Positions 27,632 through 36,945 of a stretch of 64,000 bases of DNA are shown piece by piece. The stretch comes from Mesorhizobium sp. WSM3860 (GTDB lineage: Bacteria > Pseudomonadota > Alphaproteobacteria > Rhizobiales > Rhizobiaceae): assembly GCF_002294995.1 (NCBI RefSeq), contig NZ_NSGF01000004.1, forward strand, positions 1-64,000, read 5' to 3'. A program made the translations under genes and the position numbers. The notes under the pieces are model-generated. The model saw nothing but the letters and a program-made list of their open reading frames with translations. It ran no database searches and had not been told where the DNA came from. The stretch's first letter is position 1, and each line of letters opens with the position of its first letter.

Positions 27632-29701
27632 ATGGCTGCGATCGAGGCAGAAAGTAGCGAACCGGTCGAAGGATTGCGGGCGCGCGTTCTCGCGGTCGAT
27701 GACGACGAACGCAATCTGCTTGCCATCGCGGAGGTGCTTGGCGAAGTCGGCGAGGTCGTCTGCGCCCAGTCCGGTGAGGAGGCACTGCGCTTCCTGCTCA
27801 AGGAAGATTTCGCCGTCATCCTGCTCGACGTGCTCATGCCGAACCTCGACGGCTATGAGACGGCCACGCTGATCCGCCGGCGTGAACGATCGAAAAACAC
27901 GCCGATCATCTTCCTTACCGCGATCAGCAAGGAAGAGGCGCATATGCTGCGCGGCTACGACGTCGGCGCTGTCGACTACCTGTTCAAGCCGTTCGACCCG
28001 GTGATGCTTCGCTCCAAGGTCATGGTCTTTGTCGATCTTCATCAGAAGACGCGCGAGATCGAGCGAAACGCGGCGCGGGAGCAGCGGCTGCTCGAACAGG
28101 CGCTGAAGGCCAAGTCGGACAAACTCGATGCCGAGCGGGCGCTGCGCCATTCGGAAGCAAGGCAGGAGGCTATTCTTGCCTCGCTTCCGATTTGTTTTCA
28201 TGCCCGCTCGGCTGAGGCGCCTTTCGCCGCAAGCTACGTCTCGAAAGGCGTCGAGCGGCTGACGGGGTTCCCGCCGAGCCGTTTCCTGTCGCATCCGGAT
28301 TTCGGGCTCAGCCGGGTTCACCCCGAGGATCGCGAGGAGGTAAGCAGGTCACTGTCGGCGGCAAGCGAGACGGGGTCCTATGGCTGCGAATTTCGCTGGC
28401 GGTGTGCCAATGATGAATATCGCATCTTCTTCGATCGAGGCGTGGTTTCCAAAGATGACGCTCGGCTCGAGTTGCTTGGCACCATGCAGGACATAACAGA
28501 GCAACGCCGCCTGGAGAGCCAGTTGCTGCGGTCGCAGCGGCTCGATGCAATCGGCAAGCTGACCGGCGGACTCGCCCACGACTTCAACAATCTCCTCGCG
28601 GCGATCCTTTCCGGCCTAAGCCTGCTCGAGCGACAACTGACGCTCGACGGCAAAGCTACCAAGATCCTCGACATGACACGCCGCTCCGCCGGGCAAGGCA
28701 GGGATCTCGTCCAGCGCATGCTCGCTTTTTCGCGACGCCAGGACCTGAAGCCCGTGGCAGTACCCTTGTCGAGCCTTGGGGATACGATGAATGGGTTGGT
28801 TGCCCCGGTCCTCGGAGGCCTCGTGCGCTTCAAGTGGCTGGTGAGTGACGACACATGGCCCGTGTATGTGGATGCGGCGCAGCTCGAGCTCGCCTTGATG
28901 AACCTCATCTTCAATGCGCGAGACGCAATGCCTTCGGGAGGCACGGTTCTCGTCCGGACGAGCAACCGCAGCGTCGATCACACGGGCGAGGAACTGACGG
29001 CCGGCGACTATGTGGTGGTCGCTGTCGAGGACACCGGGACCGGAATTGCCGGCGACATCATAAGCAAGGTGGTCGAGCCGTTCTTTACAACCAAGCCGAT
29101 CGGGAAGGGCACGGGGCTGGGGCTCAGCACCGTCTATGGTTTCGCCAAGCAGTCGGGTGGCACCCTCAGAATAGAGAGCGAGTTGGACCGTGGCACCATC
29201 ATAGAACTGTGGCTGCCCCGATCCAATCAGCCGCAGGACGTCACCGGGGCTATCGCTGGTGCCGGCGCAGAGCCTGTCGAGGCTGCCGACGCGGAGCGCG
29301 CTGCGGCGGCTGGCGAACGATCGCTGACTGTTCTGCTCATCGATGACAGCCACTCCTTGAGAGAAATGACGGCCATGTCGCTCAGGCAGTCCGGCTTCGA
29401 GGTCGTAGGGGCCTCCGGCGGAGCCGAAGCGCTCGCCGCCATCGAGAGAGAGCCGGATCGATTCGACGTGATCGTCACCGACTTTGCCATGCCCCTTATC
29501 TCGGGCATAGACGTGATCCGGTTTGCCCGCAATCTGCGTGCCGGCTGGCCGGCCGTCATCATCACCGGCTATGCGGATGCCGAGAAAATCGTGGAGCGCC
29601 CCTCTGATGTCGCGCTTGTCGGCAAGCCGTTCGACGAAAAGGATCTTGTTGTGGCCATACAGGCCGCAGCCCGTGGCAAACAAGTCAACGCTTCGGCATA
29701 G
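27632..29701 (+). CDS. hybrid sensor kinase: receiver-PAS-HisKA-HATPase-receiver
   Basis: This 689-aa protein has no membrane helix. Order: receiver (about 17-135; VDDDER, Asp66 in ILLDVLMPNLDG), coiled coil, PAS (about 175-290, ending LLGTMQDITEQRRLE), HisKA with His316 in LAHDFNNLLA, HATPase (LNLIFNARDAM-type N box, VEDTGTGI, GTGLGLS) and a C-terminal receiver (Asp617 in VTDFAMPL). The HDFNN box marks the HWE-less NtrB-like family. It starts 23 bases after the giant kinase, so the pair is probably co-transcribed and may form one phosphorelay. Confidence 0.92.
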   Translation: MAAIEAESSEPVEGLRARVLAVDDDERNLLAIAEVLGEVGEVVCAQSGEEALRFLLKEDFAVILLDVLMPNLDGYETATLIRRRERSKNTPIIFLTAISKEEAHMLRGYDVGAVDYLFKPFDPVMLRSKVMVFVDLHQKTREIERNAAREQRLLEQALKAKSDKLDAERALRHSEARQEAILASLPICFHARSAEAPFAASYVSKGVERLTGFPPSRFLSHPDFGLSRVHPEDREEVSRSLSAASETGSYGCEFRWRCANDEYRIFFDRGVVSKDDARLELLGTMQDITEQRRLESQLLRSQRLDAIGKLTGGLAHDFNNLLAAILSGLSLLERQLTLDGKATKILDMTRRSAGQGRDLVQRMLAFSRRQDLKPVAVPLSSLGDTMNGLVAPVLGGLVRFKWLVSDDTWPVYVDAAQLELALMNLIFNARDAMPSGGTVLVRTSNRSVDHTGEELTAGDYVVVAVEDTGTGIAGDIISKVVEPFFTTKPIGKGTGLGLSTVYGFAKQSGGTLRIESELDRGTIIELWLPRSNQPQDVTGAIAGAGAEPVEAADAERAAAAGERSLTVLLIDDSHSLREMTAMSLRQSGFEVVGASGGAEALAAIEREPDRFDVIVTDFAMPLISGIDVIRFARNLRAGWPAVIITGYADAEKIVERPSDVALVGKPFDEKDLVVAIQAAARGKQVNASA

Positions 29702-29709
29702 CTCCCCTG

Positions 29710-30696
29710 TTACTTGTCCTCGATGATCCTCAAATAAGCCGCGGTCACGAACAGCACCATGAAGCCGAAGAGGATGCGGCGGCCGCCTTCGGGCATATGC
29801 AGGATGGTGAGCAGCGTCGTCAGCACGGTCAGAATCAGCGCGCCGACAATGGTTCCCATGTAGCCGCCGCGGCCGCCGAAGATCGAGGTGCCGCCGATGA
29901 CGGCGGCAGCCACCGAAGGCAGCACCAGCGGCTCGGCGAGCGACAGCGAGGGCGCCTTGATCAGGCCGATATAGAGCAGGCCGGTGATGCCGGCGAGCAG
30001 GCTGGAGATAACGTAGAGCGCCGTGATCACCTGCCAGTAGCGGACGCCGGAAAGCCGTGCGGCGCGTTCATTGTCGCCGACGGCGTAGAGCAGGCGGCCG
30101 AAGCCTGTACGATTCAAGGTAAAGACGATCAGCACCGCCACCGGCACGAACAGGAAGAGCGCGTTGGGGAAGCCGTAGGTGAGACCGGTGCCCAGCCAGT
30201 TGAGGAAATCCGGGATCTTGGCGCCGGAGGCGATCACGGTGCGCTGGTAGACCTGCAGGAAGCCGGTGCCGATCAGGCTGGTGCCGAGCGTCATGATCAG
30301 CGGATGGACGCGGAACACGCCGACGCCGACGCCGTTGACGAGGCCGATCAGCACCGCCGGCAGCATGGCGAGGATGAAAGCCACCGTCGGATCCTGGTTG
30401 ACGATTTGCGTCGCCATGATGAAGGCGCTCATCGTCGCCACCGTGCCGACCGAGAGGTCGATGCCGCCGGTGAGCATCGTCATGGTCTGGCAGCCGGCGA
30501 GGATCGCCAGCGGGATGGCGAACTTGGCCGTGTTGGCGATCCAGCGCTCGTTGACGATGCCGGGGCGAAGAACCTGCAGGATCAGCACCAGGATGACGAG
30601 CAGGATGATCAGCGGAATGAGCGGCCGGTCCGCCATGAAGCGCTTCAGGCGGCGGCCGAGCGAGACCGGCTGGGGCATGGTCGCGCTGTTCGTCAT
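29710..30696 (-). CDS. ABC sugar transporter permease (RbsC-like), second
   Basis: The ATG at 30696 follows GGAG by seven bases and overlaps the stop of the first permease by four. The 328-aa product has about ten membrane helices and the binding-protein-dependent sugar permease motif around TGGIDLSVGTVATMSAF (about 92) and AAAVIGGTSIFGGRGG (about 260). It is the last gene of the polyol operon and ends 8 bases before the facing kinase stop. Confidence 0.93.
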   Translation of the reverse strand: MTNSATMPQPVSLGRRLKRFMADRPLIPLIILLVILVLILQVLRPGIVNERWIANTAKFAIPLAILAGCQTMTMLTGGIDLSVGTVATMSAFIMATQIVNQDPTVAFILAMLPAVLIGLVNGVGVGVFRVHPLIMTLGTSLIGTGFLQVYQRTVIASGAKIPDFLNWLGTGLTYGFPNALFLFVPVAVLIVFTLNRTGFGRLLYAVGDNERAARLSGVRYWQVITALYVISSLLAGITGLLYIGLIKAPSLSLAEPLVLPSVAAAVIGGTSIFGGRGGYMGTIVGALILTVLTTLLTILHMPEGGRRILFGFMVLFVTAAYLRIIEDK

Positions 30697-31679
30697 GGTG
30701 TTGCTCCTGCCGGGCGGCCTCGGATGGTGATGAAGGCGCCGAACATCACCACGGCGACCATGATCGCGCCCTCGATGATGGCGGTGACGTTGGGATCGAT
30801 GGCCAGAAGCGTCAGATCGGTGCGCACCAGCCTGAGCACGAAGACGGCGATGATCGGCCCGAGCAACCCGCCCTTGCCGCCGCCGAGCGCGACGCCGCCG
30901 AGAACCACCGCCGCGACGCTGGCCAGCAGATAGGGACCGGGGATCGGCGCGCCGATGCCGGTGCTGATGGTGAGCGAGAGGCCGCCAAGCGCCGCGAACA
31001 GGCCGGAGAGCGCGTAGGCGACGATCCTGGTGCGGGCCACCGGCACGCCGCTGCGGAAAGCGGCGAGCTCGTTGCTGCCTATGGCGTAGATGGAGAGGCC
31101 AAGCCGCGAGCGCCGGAGCGGGATCCAGATCACGAAGAGGCAGACAAGCAGCAGCACCAGCGCCTTCGGAACCCAGGCATCGGCCCAATCCGGCAGGCCG
31201 GGGATCGGCATGGTGCCGACGACGGTGGCCTTCAGCCACTCGGCGGCGGCACCGCCGGGCGCGTCAAGCACCAAAAGCGCCGCGCCTTGCAGGACGAACA
31301 GCGTGGCTAAAGTAACCACGATATCCGGCACTCGGGTCACGACGATCAGGAGGCCGTTTAGCGCGCCAAGCACAAGGCCCATGGCCAGCACGAAGGGCAC
31401 GACGAAATACGCATACTCCTCGCTGGCGCCGTTCATCATCGAGGCGGCGGTGACGCTGGTCAGCGCCATCATGGCGGCCACTGACAGGTCGATGCCGCCG
31501 GCGATGACCACCACAGTCTGCGCCGCGACGGCGAAGGCGTAGGGCAGAACCGCCCGCGCCAGCGAGCCGAAGTCGCCGCTGCCGTAGCCCGGCTGGATCA
31601 GCTTGGTGAGGACGAACAGGAATACGAGCAGGGCGAGCAGGCCGGCGACCCAGCCCTGGCGGCGCAGGAAGCGCATCAT
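30693..31679 (-). CDS. ABC sugar transporter permease (RbsC-like), first
   Basis: The start ATGATG at 31679 overlaps the ATPase stop. The 328-aa membrane protein has the motif GGIDLSVAAMMALTSV (about 61) and LGGVALGGGKGG in the C-terminal half. It differs from the second permease in sequence, so the channel is a heterodimer, as in the two-permease sugar and autoinducer systems. Confidence 0.93.
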   Translation of the reverse strand: MMRFLRRQGWVAGLLALLVFLFVLTKLIQPGYGSGDFGSLARAVLPYAFAVAAQTVVVIAGGIDLSVAAMMALTSVTAASMMNGASEEYAYFVVPFVLAMGLVLGALNGLLIVVTRVPDIVVTLATLFVLQGAALLVLDAPGGAAAEWLKATVVGTMPIPGLPDWADAWVPKALVLLLVCLFVIWIPLRRSRLGLSIYAIGSNELAAFRSGVPVARTRIVAYALSGLFAALGGLSLTISTGIGAPIPGPYLLASVAAVVLGGVALGGGKGGLLGPIIAVFVLRLVRTDLTLLAIDPNVTAIIEGAIMVAVVMFGAFITIRGRPAGATP

Positions 31680-33265
31680 GGCGTGGTCTCCGCGTCGGAC
31701 GCCGGCCTGACATCGGCAAGGATGCCGACATCCGCCCTGGCGCCGCGCGGCAGGCCGTAGGCGGCCCGCATCAGAGCCGGCTCGTCGGCGAGCTCGACCG
31801 GGAAGGTGTCGACGACACGGCCGCCGAAGATGACGATGACGCGGTCGCAGACACGCTGCACTTCCTCCAGCTCGGATGTGTAGAAGAGGACCGATTTGCC
31901 GAGGCCGGCGAGCTCGCGCAGCAATTTGTAGATCTCCTGCTTGGTGCCGACATCGATGCCACGCGTCGGGTCGAAGCAGAGGATCGTGCGGGCATCCGCC
32001 GCGATCCAGCGGGCGATCGTCACCTTCTGCTGGTTGCCGCCGGAAAGGCGCTGGACCTCGCCCTGCGCGCGGGTGTCGATCTGCAGCCGGGCGATGGCGC
32101 TTGAAACCACCATATGCTCCCGGCGCACCTTGATCGGTCCCCATTTGCGCAGCGCCGCGCTGAATGGCAGCGCGATGTTCTCGCGCACCGAACGCTGCAT
32201 GGCTAAAGCCTCGGTGCGGTCACCCGGCACATAGGCGAGGCCGGCCTGGATGGCATCGCTTGGATGGAAGAATTTTACCGGCGCGCCGTCGACGGCGATT
32301 GTGCCGCCGGCCGGGCGGATCGAGCCGGCAAGGGCGGCGAAGAGTTCGTCTTGGCCCTGGCCCTCGAGCGCGACAACGCCGGCCACCTCGCCATTAGCGA
32401 GATCGAAGGAGACGTCATGCAGCTTGGCGCCGAGTTGCAGGTTGCGAACGGAGAGCCGAGGTTGGCTGTCCTTCACCATCGGCGCCTCGCTTGCCGTGCG
32501 CGCCGCGGCGACGCTGGTCTTCTCGATACGGGCGCCAAGCATCATCTCGACGATCTTTTCCTCGACGCCGGGCTCGATGTCGACGACGCCGACGGTTGCG
32601 CCGTCGCGCAGCACTGTGGCGCGGTCGCATAACGCGGAGATCTCGACGAAACGGTGCGAGATGAAGATGACCGAGCGGCCGCCGTCGCCCTGGCGGCGAA
32701 CGACTTCCAGCACTTTTTCGGCAAGGTTGGCGGGCAGCGCGGCCGTCATCTCGTCGAGCAGCAGCACGTCGGGCTCGACGGCGAGCGCGCGCGCCAGGTC
32801 GAGCACGCGCAGGACGGCCAGCGGAATGTCGCGCGCGGTCTCGCGTATGTCGAGGTTCGGGATGCCGAGCTCGCGCACCCAGGCGCGGAACGGCTCGACC
32901 GGCGTGCCGGTGAGCCTGAGATTGGAAAGCACATCGAGGTCGGGGATCAGCGCCGGTTCCTGGTAGACCGGCAGCAGGCCGGCGCGACGCGCGGCGGCAG
33001 GAGAGCGGACATCGCGCGCCTCGCCGCGGATCAGGATGCGGCCGGCATCCGCCCGGATCGCACCGGTCAGGATCTTAACAAGCGTCGACTTGCCGGCGCC
33101 GTTGGCGCCCATCAGCGCATGGACTTCGCCCGGCAGCACCGACAATGATGCGTTACGCAGTGCCGACACCGCGCCGTAACTCTTCGCCACGCCCGTGGCG
33201 TCCAGCAATGTATTGTTCGGCAATTCGTTCGTCGTCAAAACCAGCGTTCTCGCATCAAGCGCCAA
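31676..33265 (-). CDS. ABC sugar transporter ATPase, two fused domains (RbsA-like)
   Basis: The 529-aa frame starts with TTG at 33265; no strong ribosome site marks the start, and other TTG or GTG codons within the first 30 are possible. Domain 1 has Walker A GANGAGKST and Walker B VLLLDEMTAAL, but where LSGGQ should stand there is DIPLAVLRVLDLARAL. Domain 2 has LSGGNQQKV, but Walker A is degenerate (LEGQGQDEL) and the Walker B region reads LCFDPTRGID, lacking the Glu of the usual DEPTRG. Domain 1 ATP binding is thus complete while signature and catalytic residues are unevenly split. It is coupled to the permease gene by ATGA overlap. Confidence 0.9.
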   Translation of the reverse strand: MALDARTLVLTTNELPNNTLLDATGVAKSYGAVSALRNASLSVLPGEVHALMGANGAGKSTLVKILTGAIRADAGRILIRGEARDVRSPAAARRAGLLPVYQEPALIPDLDVLSNLRLTGTPVEPFRAWVRELGIPNLDIRETARDIPLAVLRVLDLARALAVEPDVLLLDEMTAALPANLAEKVLEVVRRQGDGGRSVIFISHRFVEISALCDRATVLRDGATVGVVDIEPGVEEKIVEMMLGARIEKTSVAAARTASEAPMVKDSQPRLSVRNLQLGAKLHDVSFDLANGEVAGVVALEGQGQDELFAALAGSIRPAGGTIAVDGAPVKFFHPSDAIQAGLAYVPGDRTEALAMQRSVRENIALPFSAALRKWGPIKVRREHMVVSSAIARLQIDTRAQGEVQRLSGGNQQKVTIARWIAADARTILCFDPTRGIDVGTKQEIYKLLRELAGLGKSVLFYTSELEEVQRVCDRVIVIFGGRVVDTFPVELADEPALMRAAYGLPRGARADVGILADVRPASDAETTP

Positions 33266-33306
33266 GGACGGCAGGTTCGCACCTGCCGCCCCGGCGACCT
33301 TATCTG

Positions 33307-33355
33307 CCGCAGGTTCTTATCGCAAAACCGTAGGATCCTTTTGCGAAATCTGCGG
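33307..33355 (-). promoter_or_regulatory. nested stem-loop between binding-protein and ATPase genes
   Basis: CCGCAG (33307-33312) pairs with CTGCGG (33350-33355), and CGCAAAA (33321-33327) pairs with TTTTGCG (33339-33345). A separate 7-bp hairpin GGCAGGT-TCGC-ACCTGCC lies nearer the ATPase start at 33270-33287. In binding-protein operons such hairpins often keep the upstream message more abundant; that role is inferred here. Confidence 0.5.
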
Positions 33356-33375
33356 AGTTGAATTCGGTCAGGCGA

Positions 33376-34410
33376 CTATTCGCCCGGACCCTTGCAGGCG
33401 ACGATCTGCTCTTTGGTATAGGTGGTCCAGTCCGGGATCGAGATCGAGACCGGCCATTCGGGGCTGAGCGACGGATCGGCGGCCGCCTTCAGCTTGGCCT
33501 TGCCTTCCTCCGTAACATTTTCCCAGAGCTGCGGCTCGACCAGGACGGTCTGCTGCGCCGGCTTCTTGCCGTCGAGGATCTGCAGCGCGAGCGTGACGCC
33601 GGCGCCGCCGATCGAGCCGGGGTTGGTGACGGCAGCGCCGACCAGACCCTTGACCGTGTTCAACTGGCCGACGAAGCCGGCATTGTCGGCGCCGACAACC
33701 GGCACCATCGGCGCCTGCTGCTCGACCAGGGCGTCGACGATGACGTTGTCGATGCCGGAGGTCCAAATGCCGTTGATCGGCGTTCCGGTGGCGAGGAAGG
33801 ACAGGATCTGCTGCTTGGCCTGATCCTGCTGCCAGCCGGTGAAGACTTCCTGCGCGACCTTCACGTCGGGGAATTCGGCCAGCGCCTTCTTGAAGCCCTT
33901 GTCGCGGTCGCTGTCGGCGGAAGCGCCGGCGGCGCCGCGCATGTAGAGCACCTCGCCCTTGCCGCCCATCTGCTGGAACAGCCACTTGGCGCCGAGATAG
34001 GCATATTGTTCCTGGTTGTTCGAGATGATGTAGGCGGACGGCTCGGTCACCGCCTGGTCGACGGCGACGACGACGATACCGGCCTTGGTGGCTTCCTCCA
34101 GACCGGCCTTGATGCCGGCCGGATCGGCCGGGTTGACGACGATGGCGTTTACCTTGGCGCTGATCAGGTTGCGGATGTCCTCGAGCTGGCCGGCGGCATC
34201 GGTGTTGCGGTGGGCGATGTTGAGCTTCGCCACTTCGCCAGAGGCGAGCGCCTGCGCCTTCATGGCGCAGATCATTTCCTCGCGCCAGCCATTGCCCTGC
34301 ACGGTGTTCGAAATGCCGATCGTGTATTTGCCTTTGGCGGACGACACGCCCACCGAGGCCAGCAAGGCAGCGCCAGCAAGCAGCGGGGCCATGGTCAGGT
34401 ATTTCTTCAT
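33376..34410 (-). CDS. periplasmic sugar-binding protein (RbsB-like) of the ABC system
   Basis: The start MKKYLTMAPLL at 34410 follows GGAGGAG; six upstream codons are dropped. The 344-aa product has a Sec signal peptide (cleaved after about residue 25, SVGVSSA) and a periplasmic-binding-protein type I fold: YTIGISNTVQGNGWREEM near the mature start and IVVNPADPAG (about 89). Ligand contacts cannot be assigned by eye. It is the first of four transporter genes and is 66 bases from the isomerase. Confidence 0.92.
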   Translation of the reverse strand: MKKYLTMAPLLAGAALLASVGVSSAKGKYTIGISNTVQGNGWREEMICAMKAQALASGEVAKLNIAHRNTDAAGQLEDIRNLISAKVNAIVVNPADPAGIKAGLEEATKAGIVVVAVDQAVTEPSAYIISNNQEQYAYLGAKWLFQQMGGKGEVLYMRGAAGASADSDRDKGFKKALAEFPDVKVAQEVFTGWQQDQAKQQILSFLATGTPINGIWTSGIDNVIVDALVEQQAPMVPVVGADNAGFVGQLNTVKGLVGAAVTNPGSIGGAGVTLALQILDGKKPAQQTVLVEPQLWENVTEEGKAKLKAAADPSLSPEWPVSISIPDWTTYTKEQIVACKGPGE

Positions 34411-34476
34411 TTCAGTACTCCTCCACATTGATTTCAGTTCCTGAGCTCCGAAGCGATCCCCAAGCCGTTTGCCGCG

Positions 34477-35391
34477 TCATTTGACGAAGGGGCGCAGCAC
34501 GTCGCGGGCCAGCAGAAAACCGCGCTTGACCTTTTCGTCGCTTCCCTCGAACCGGCGGTCCTCATGCTCGATGATCAGCGGCCCGTCATATCCAGCCCGG
34601 TAAAGGCCCGAAAGGATGCTGCTCCAGTTGATGTCGCCAAGCCCCGGCATGCGCGGCACCTGCCAGCCTATGCCAGCGGAAAGGATCCCGCGCTCATACA
34701 AGCCATCATGATCAATCATCAGGTCCTTGGCATGCACATGCAGCATGTGCGGGCCGAACTCGCGGATGAAGCGTTCCTTGTCGATCATTTGCCAGACGAG
34801 ATGCGAGGGGTCGAAGTTCATGCCGACGTCGCCGCCCCAGGCCTCGAGAATCCGGCGCCAGACATAGGGCGAATAGGCGATGTTGTGCCCGCCCGGCCAT
34901 TCGTCATAGCTGAAGATCATCGGGCAGTTCTCGAAGGCAAGCTTGACGCCATGCTCGCGCGCATGGGCGATGATTGCAGGCCAGATTTTCTGCGCTGCCT
35001 CCCAGTTGGCGTCGACAGTCCTTGAAGCATCGCCGCCGCAGAACGTGTTGACGAGCGAGACACCCATGCGGCTTGCGAGCACGATCACCTTCTTCAGGTG
35101 ATCGATCACCGCCTCGCGATGCGCCTGATCGGGATGCAACGGATTGGGATAGAAACCGAGGCCGGAGATCGTCAGGCCCTTGCCGGCGAGCTCGGCGGCA
35201 ATGTCCTTGGCTTGCGCGGGAGAGGTGCCGGCGGCGTCGATATGGCTGGTGCCGGCATAGCGGCGGCTGGCGCCCGAAGTCTTCGGCCAGCAGGCGATCT
35301 CGAGCGCTTCGAAGCCGGCCGAGTTCGCCCAGTCGGCGACATCGCCGAGGGCAGTATCCGGAAATGGTGCCGTGAGCAGTCCAAGCTTCAT
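34477..35391 (-). CDS. sugar phosphate isomerase/epimerase (TIM-barrel, xylose-isomerase-like)
   Basis: This 304-aa TIM-barrel protein of the AP-endonuclease-2 superfamily shows metal ligands in LAFENCPM (Glu), MNFDPSHLVW (Asp-x-x-His), LHVHAKD and IIEHED (Glu). These are the residues that hold the divalent ion in sugar epimerases of the tagatose-3-epimerase and IolE/IolI kind. GGGAGG precedes the ATG. It lies 18 bases from the mannitol-dehydrogenase-family gene. Confidence 0.88.
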   Translation of the reverse strand: MKLGLLTAPFPDTALGDVADWANSAGFEALEIACWPKTSGASRRYAGTSHIDAAGTSPAQAKDIAAELAGKGLTISGLGFYPNPLHPDQAHREAVIDHLKKVIVLASRMGVSLVNTFCGGDASRTVDANWEAAQKIWPAIIAHAREHGVKLAFENCPMIFSYDEWPGGHNIAYSPYVWRRILEAWGGDVGMNFDPSHLVWQMIDKERFIREFGPHMLHVHAKDLMIDHDGLYERGILSAGIGWQVPRMPGLGDINWSSILSGLYRAGYDGPLIIEHEDRRFEGSDEKVKRGFLLARDVLRPFVK

Positions 35392-35409
35392 GATGCCTCC
35401 CGCTTCGTA

Positions 35410-36945
35410 CTATGCAGATCGTGCTGGTCGCTTCAACCGCGCATCTGTTGGGTCAGCGCAGACATGTCTGACAAAGGCCATCGGATCATCTGACAGCAGA
35501 CCATCGAGGCTGGCGGCGACATTTGCACGGAACAGGTCGCTGGGAGCAAGTGACGGATGGAAGATGGCTTCGATAGCAAGGATTGCATTGGCAAGAGCCT
35601 TGCTGTCCGAACCAACGCGGTCGGCGATGGCCGCAATGTTTTCGGCGAAAGGATCGGAGACCTGCCAGGCGCGGCCGAAGCGCGATGATGCCTTGATCAG
35701 ATAGGCCATCCATCCGGCGACCGGAACCGACAGCAGCGCGATGCTTTGGCCCTTCGCCAGGCGATCACTGACCGGGTTGAGCAGGCGCTGGACGATCTTC
35801 TGCGAGCCGTCTGTAGCGATCTGGTGATTGCGGTGGCGGATCGCCGTGTTGGCGAGGCGCGCAAGGCTCTGCTCGACATAGGCGGCCGGCGAAATGCCGG
35901 GAACGGGCATCAGCGTCGGCAGCGTCTCTTCCGTCAGCATGCGGCGGACGAAGATGGCAAGCAACGGGTCGGCAATGGCGTCCGATGTGTGCTCGAAGCC
36001 AGCCAAAACGCCAAGATAGCTGAGCGTCGTCTGGGCGCCGTTCAGCACCCGCATCTTGAGATGCTCGAACGGCGTGACGTCGTTTACGAAAGCGGCGCCG
36101 ACGCGGTCCCAGCGCGGCACCCGGCCGGCGAAGCGGTTCTCGATCACCCATTGCCGAAAGCGCTCGCCGACGACGACGGCGCTGTCGCGATAGCCGAAAC
36201 GCTGCTCGACCGTCTCGATATCGTCCTCTGTCGTTGCCGGAGCGATGCGATCGACCATGGCCGAGGGGAAGGCGACATTGGCGGCGATCCAGTCCGCCAA
36301 GCCGTTGTCGCGCCGCCCGGCGAATGTCCGCACGACATTGCCGAGGATGGTGCCGTTGGCCGGGATGTTGTCGCAGGAAAGCAGCGTCACCGGCCGGCCA
36401 TGCGAGCCCATGCGCAGCTGAAGCGCTCGTGCCAGGATACCGGGCACGCTGCGCGGCGCCCCTGGGTTGGCGAGGTCGTGGACAATGTCGGGATGGTCTA
36501 GGTCGAGCGCGCCGCTCGACGGGATGTGGCAATAGCCCTTTTCGGTCACCGTCATCGTGACCGTCTCGATATCGGGCGAGGCGAGAACCTCGAGCGCGGG
36601 CGCGGCGCTGTGCTGGCTGTCGACCACACGGACGATGCTGCCGATGACGCGGGCCTCGACCTCGTCGTTCTGACGGATGAGCCGCGTATAGAGGCCGTCC
36701 TGCCGGCCGAGCGTCTCGGCAAGCAAGGGAGGCCGGATGTTGATGCCGACCAGTCCCCAGTGGTCGAAATCATGCGCCAGGAGGTCATCGGTGTATTCGG
36801 CCTGGTGGCAGCGGTGGAAAGCGCCGACGCCGATATGGGCAATGCCCGGCTTCAGTGCTGCGCGGTCGTAGGCCGGCCGGTGGACCACCGCGGCCAGGCG
36901 GCCAAGCAGGGCGGGACTGAGACTTTCGGCGTGCGCTGGACTCAC
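35410..36945 (-). CDS. mannitol dehydrogenase-family polyol/hexuronate oxidoreductase
   Basis: A GTG at 36945 overlaps the SDR stop (GTGA) and follows GGAG, giving 511 aa. The N-terminal NAD domain (IGVGAFHRCHQAEY), DNIPANG and the core KMRVLNGAQTTLSYLG identify the polyol-specific long-chain dehydrogenase family (mannitol, arabinitol, fructuronate or tagaturonate enzymes). The catalytic motif normally reads K-x4-N-x2-H; here the His is Gln (NGAQ). Activity may be altered or carried by another residue. Confidence 0.9.
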   Translation of the reverse strand: MSPAHAESLSPALLGRLAAVVHRPAYDRAALKPGIAHIGVGAFHRCHQAEYTDDLLAHDFDHWGLVGINIRPPLLAETLGRQDGLYTRLIRQNDEVEARVIGSIVRVVDSQHSAAPALEVLASPDIETVTMTVTEKGYCHIPSSGALDLDHPDIVHDLANPGAPRSVPGILARALQLRMGSHGRPVTLLSCDNIPANGTILGNVVRTFAGRRDNGLADWIAANVAFPSAMVDRIAPATTEDDIETVEQRFGYRDSAVVVGERFRQWVIENRFAGRVPRWDRVGAAFVNDVTPFEHLKMRVLNGAQTTLSYLGVLAGFEHTSDAIADPLLAIFVRRMLTEETLPTLMPVPGISPAAYVEQSLARLANTAIRHRNHQIATDGSQKIVQRLLNPVSDRLAKGQSIALLSVPVAGWMAYLIKASSRFGRAWQVSDPFAENIAAIADRVGSDSKALANAILAIEAIFHPSLAPSDLFRANVAASLDGLLSDDPMAFVRHVCADPTDARLKRPARSA

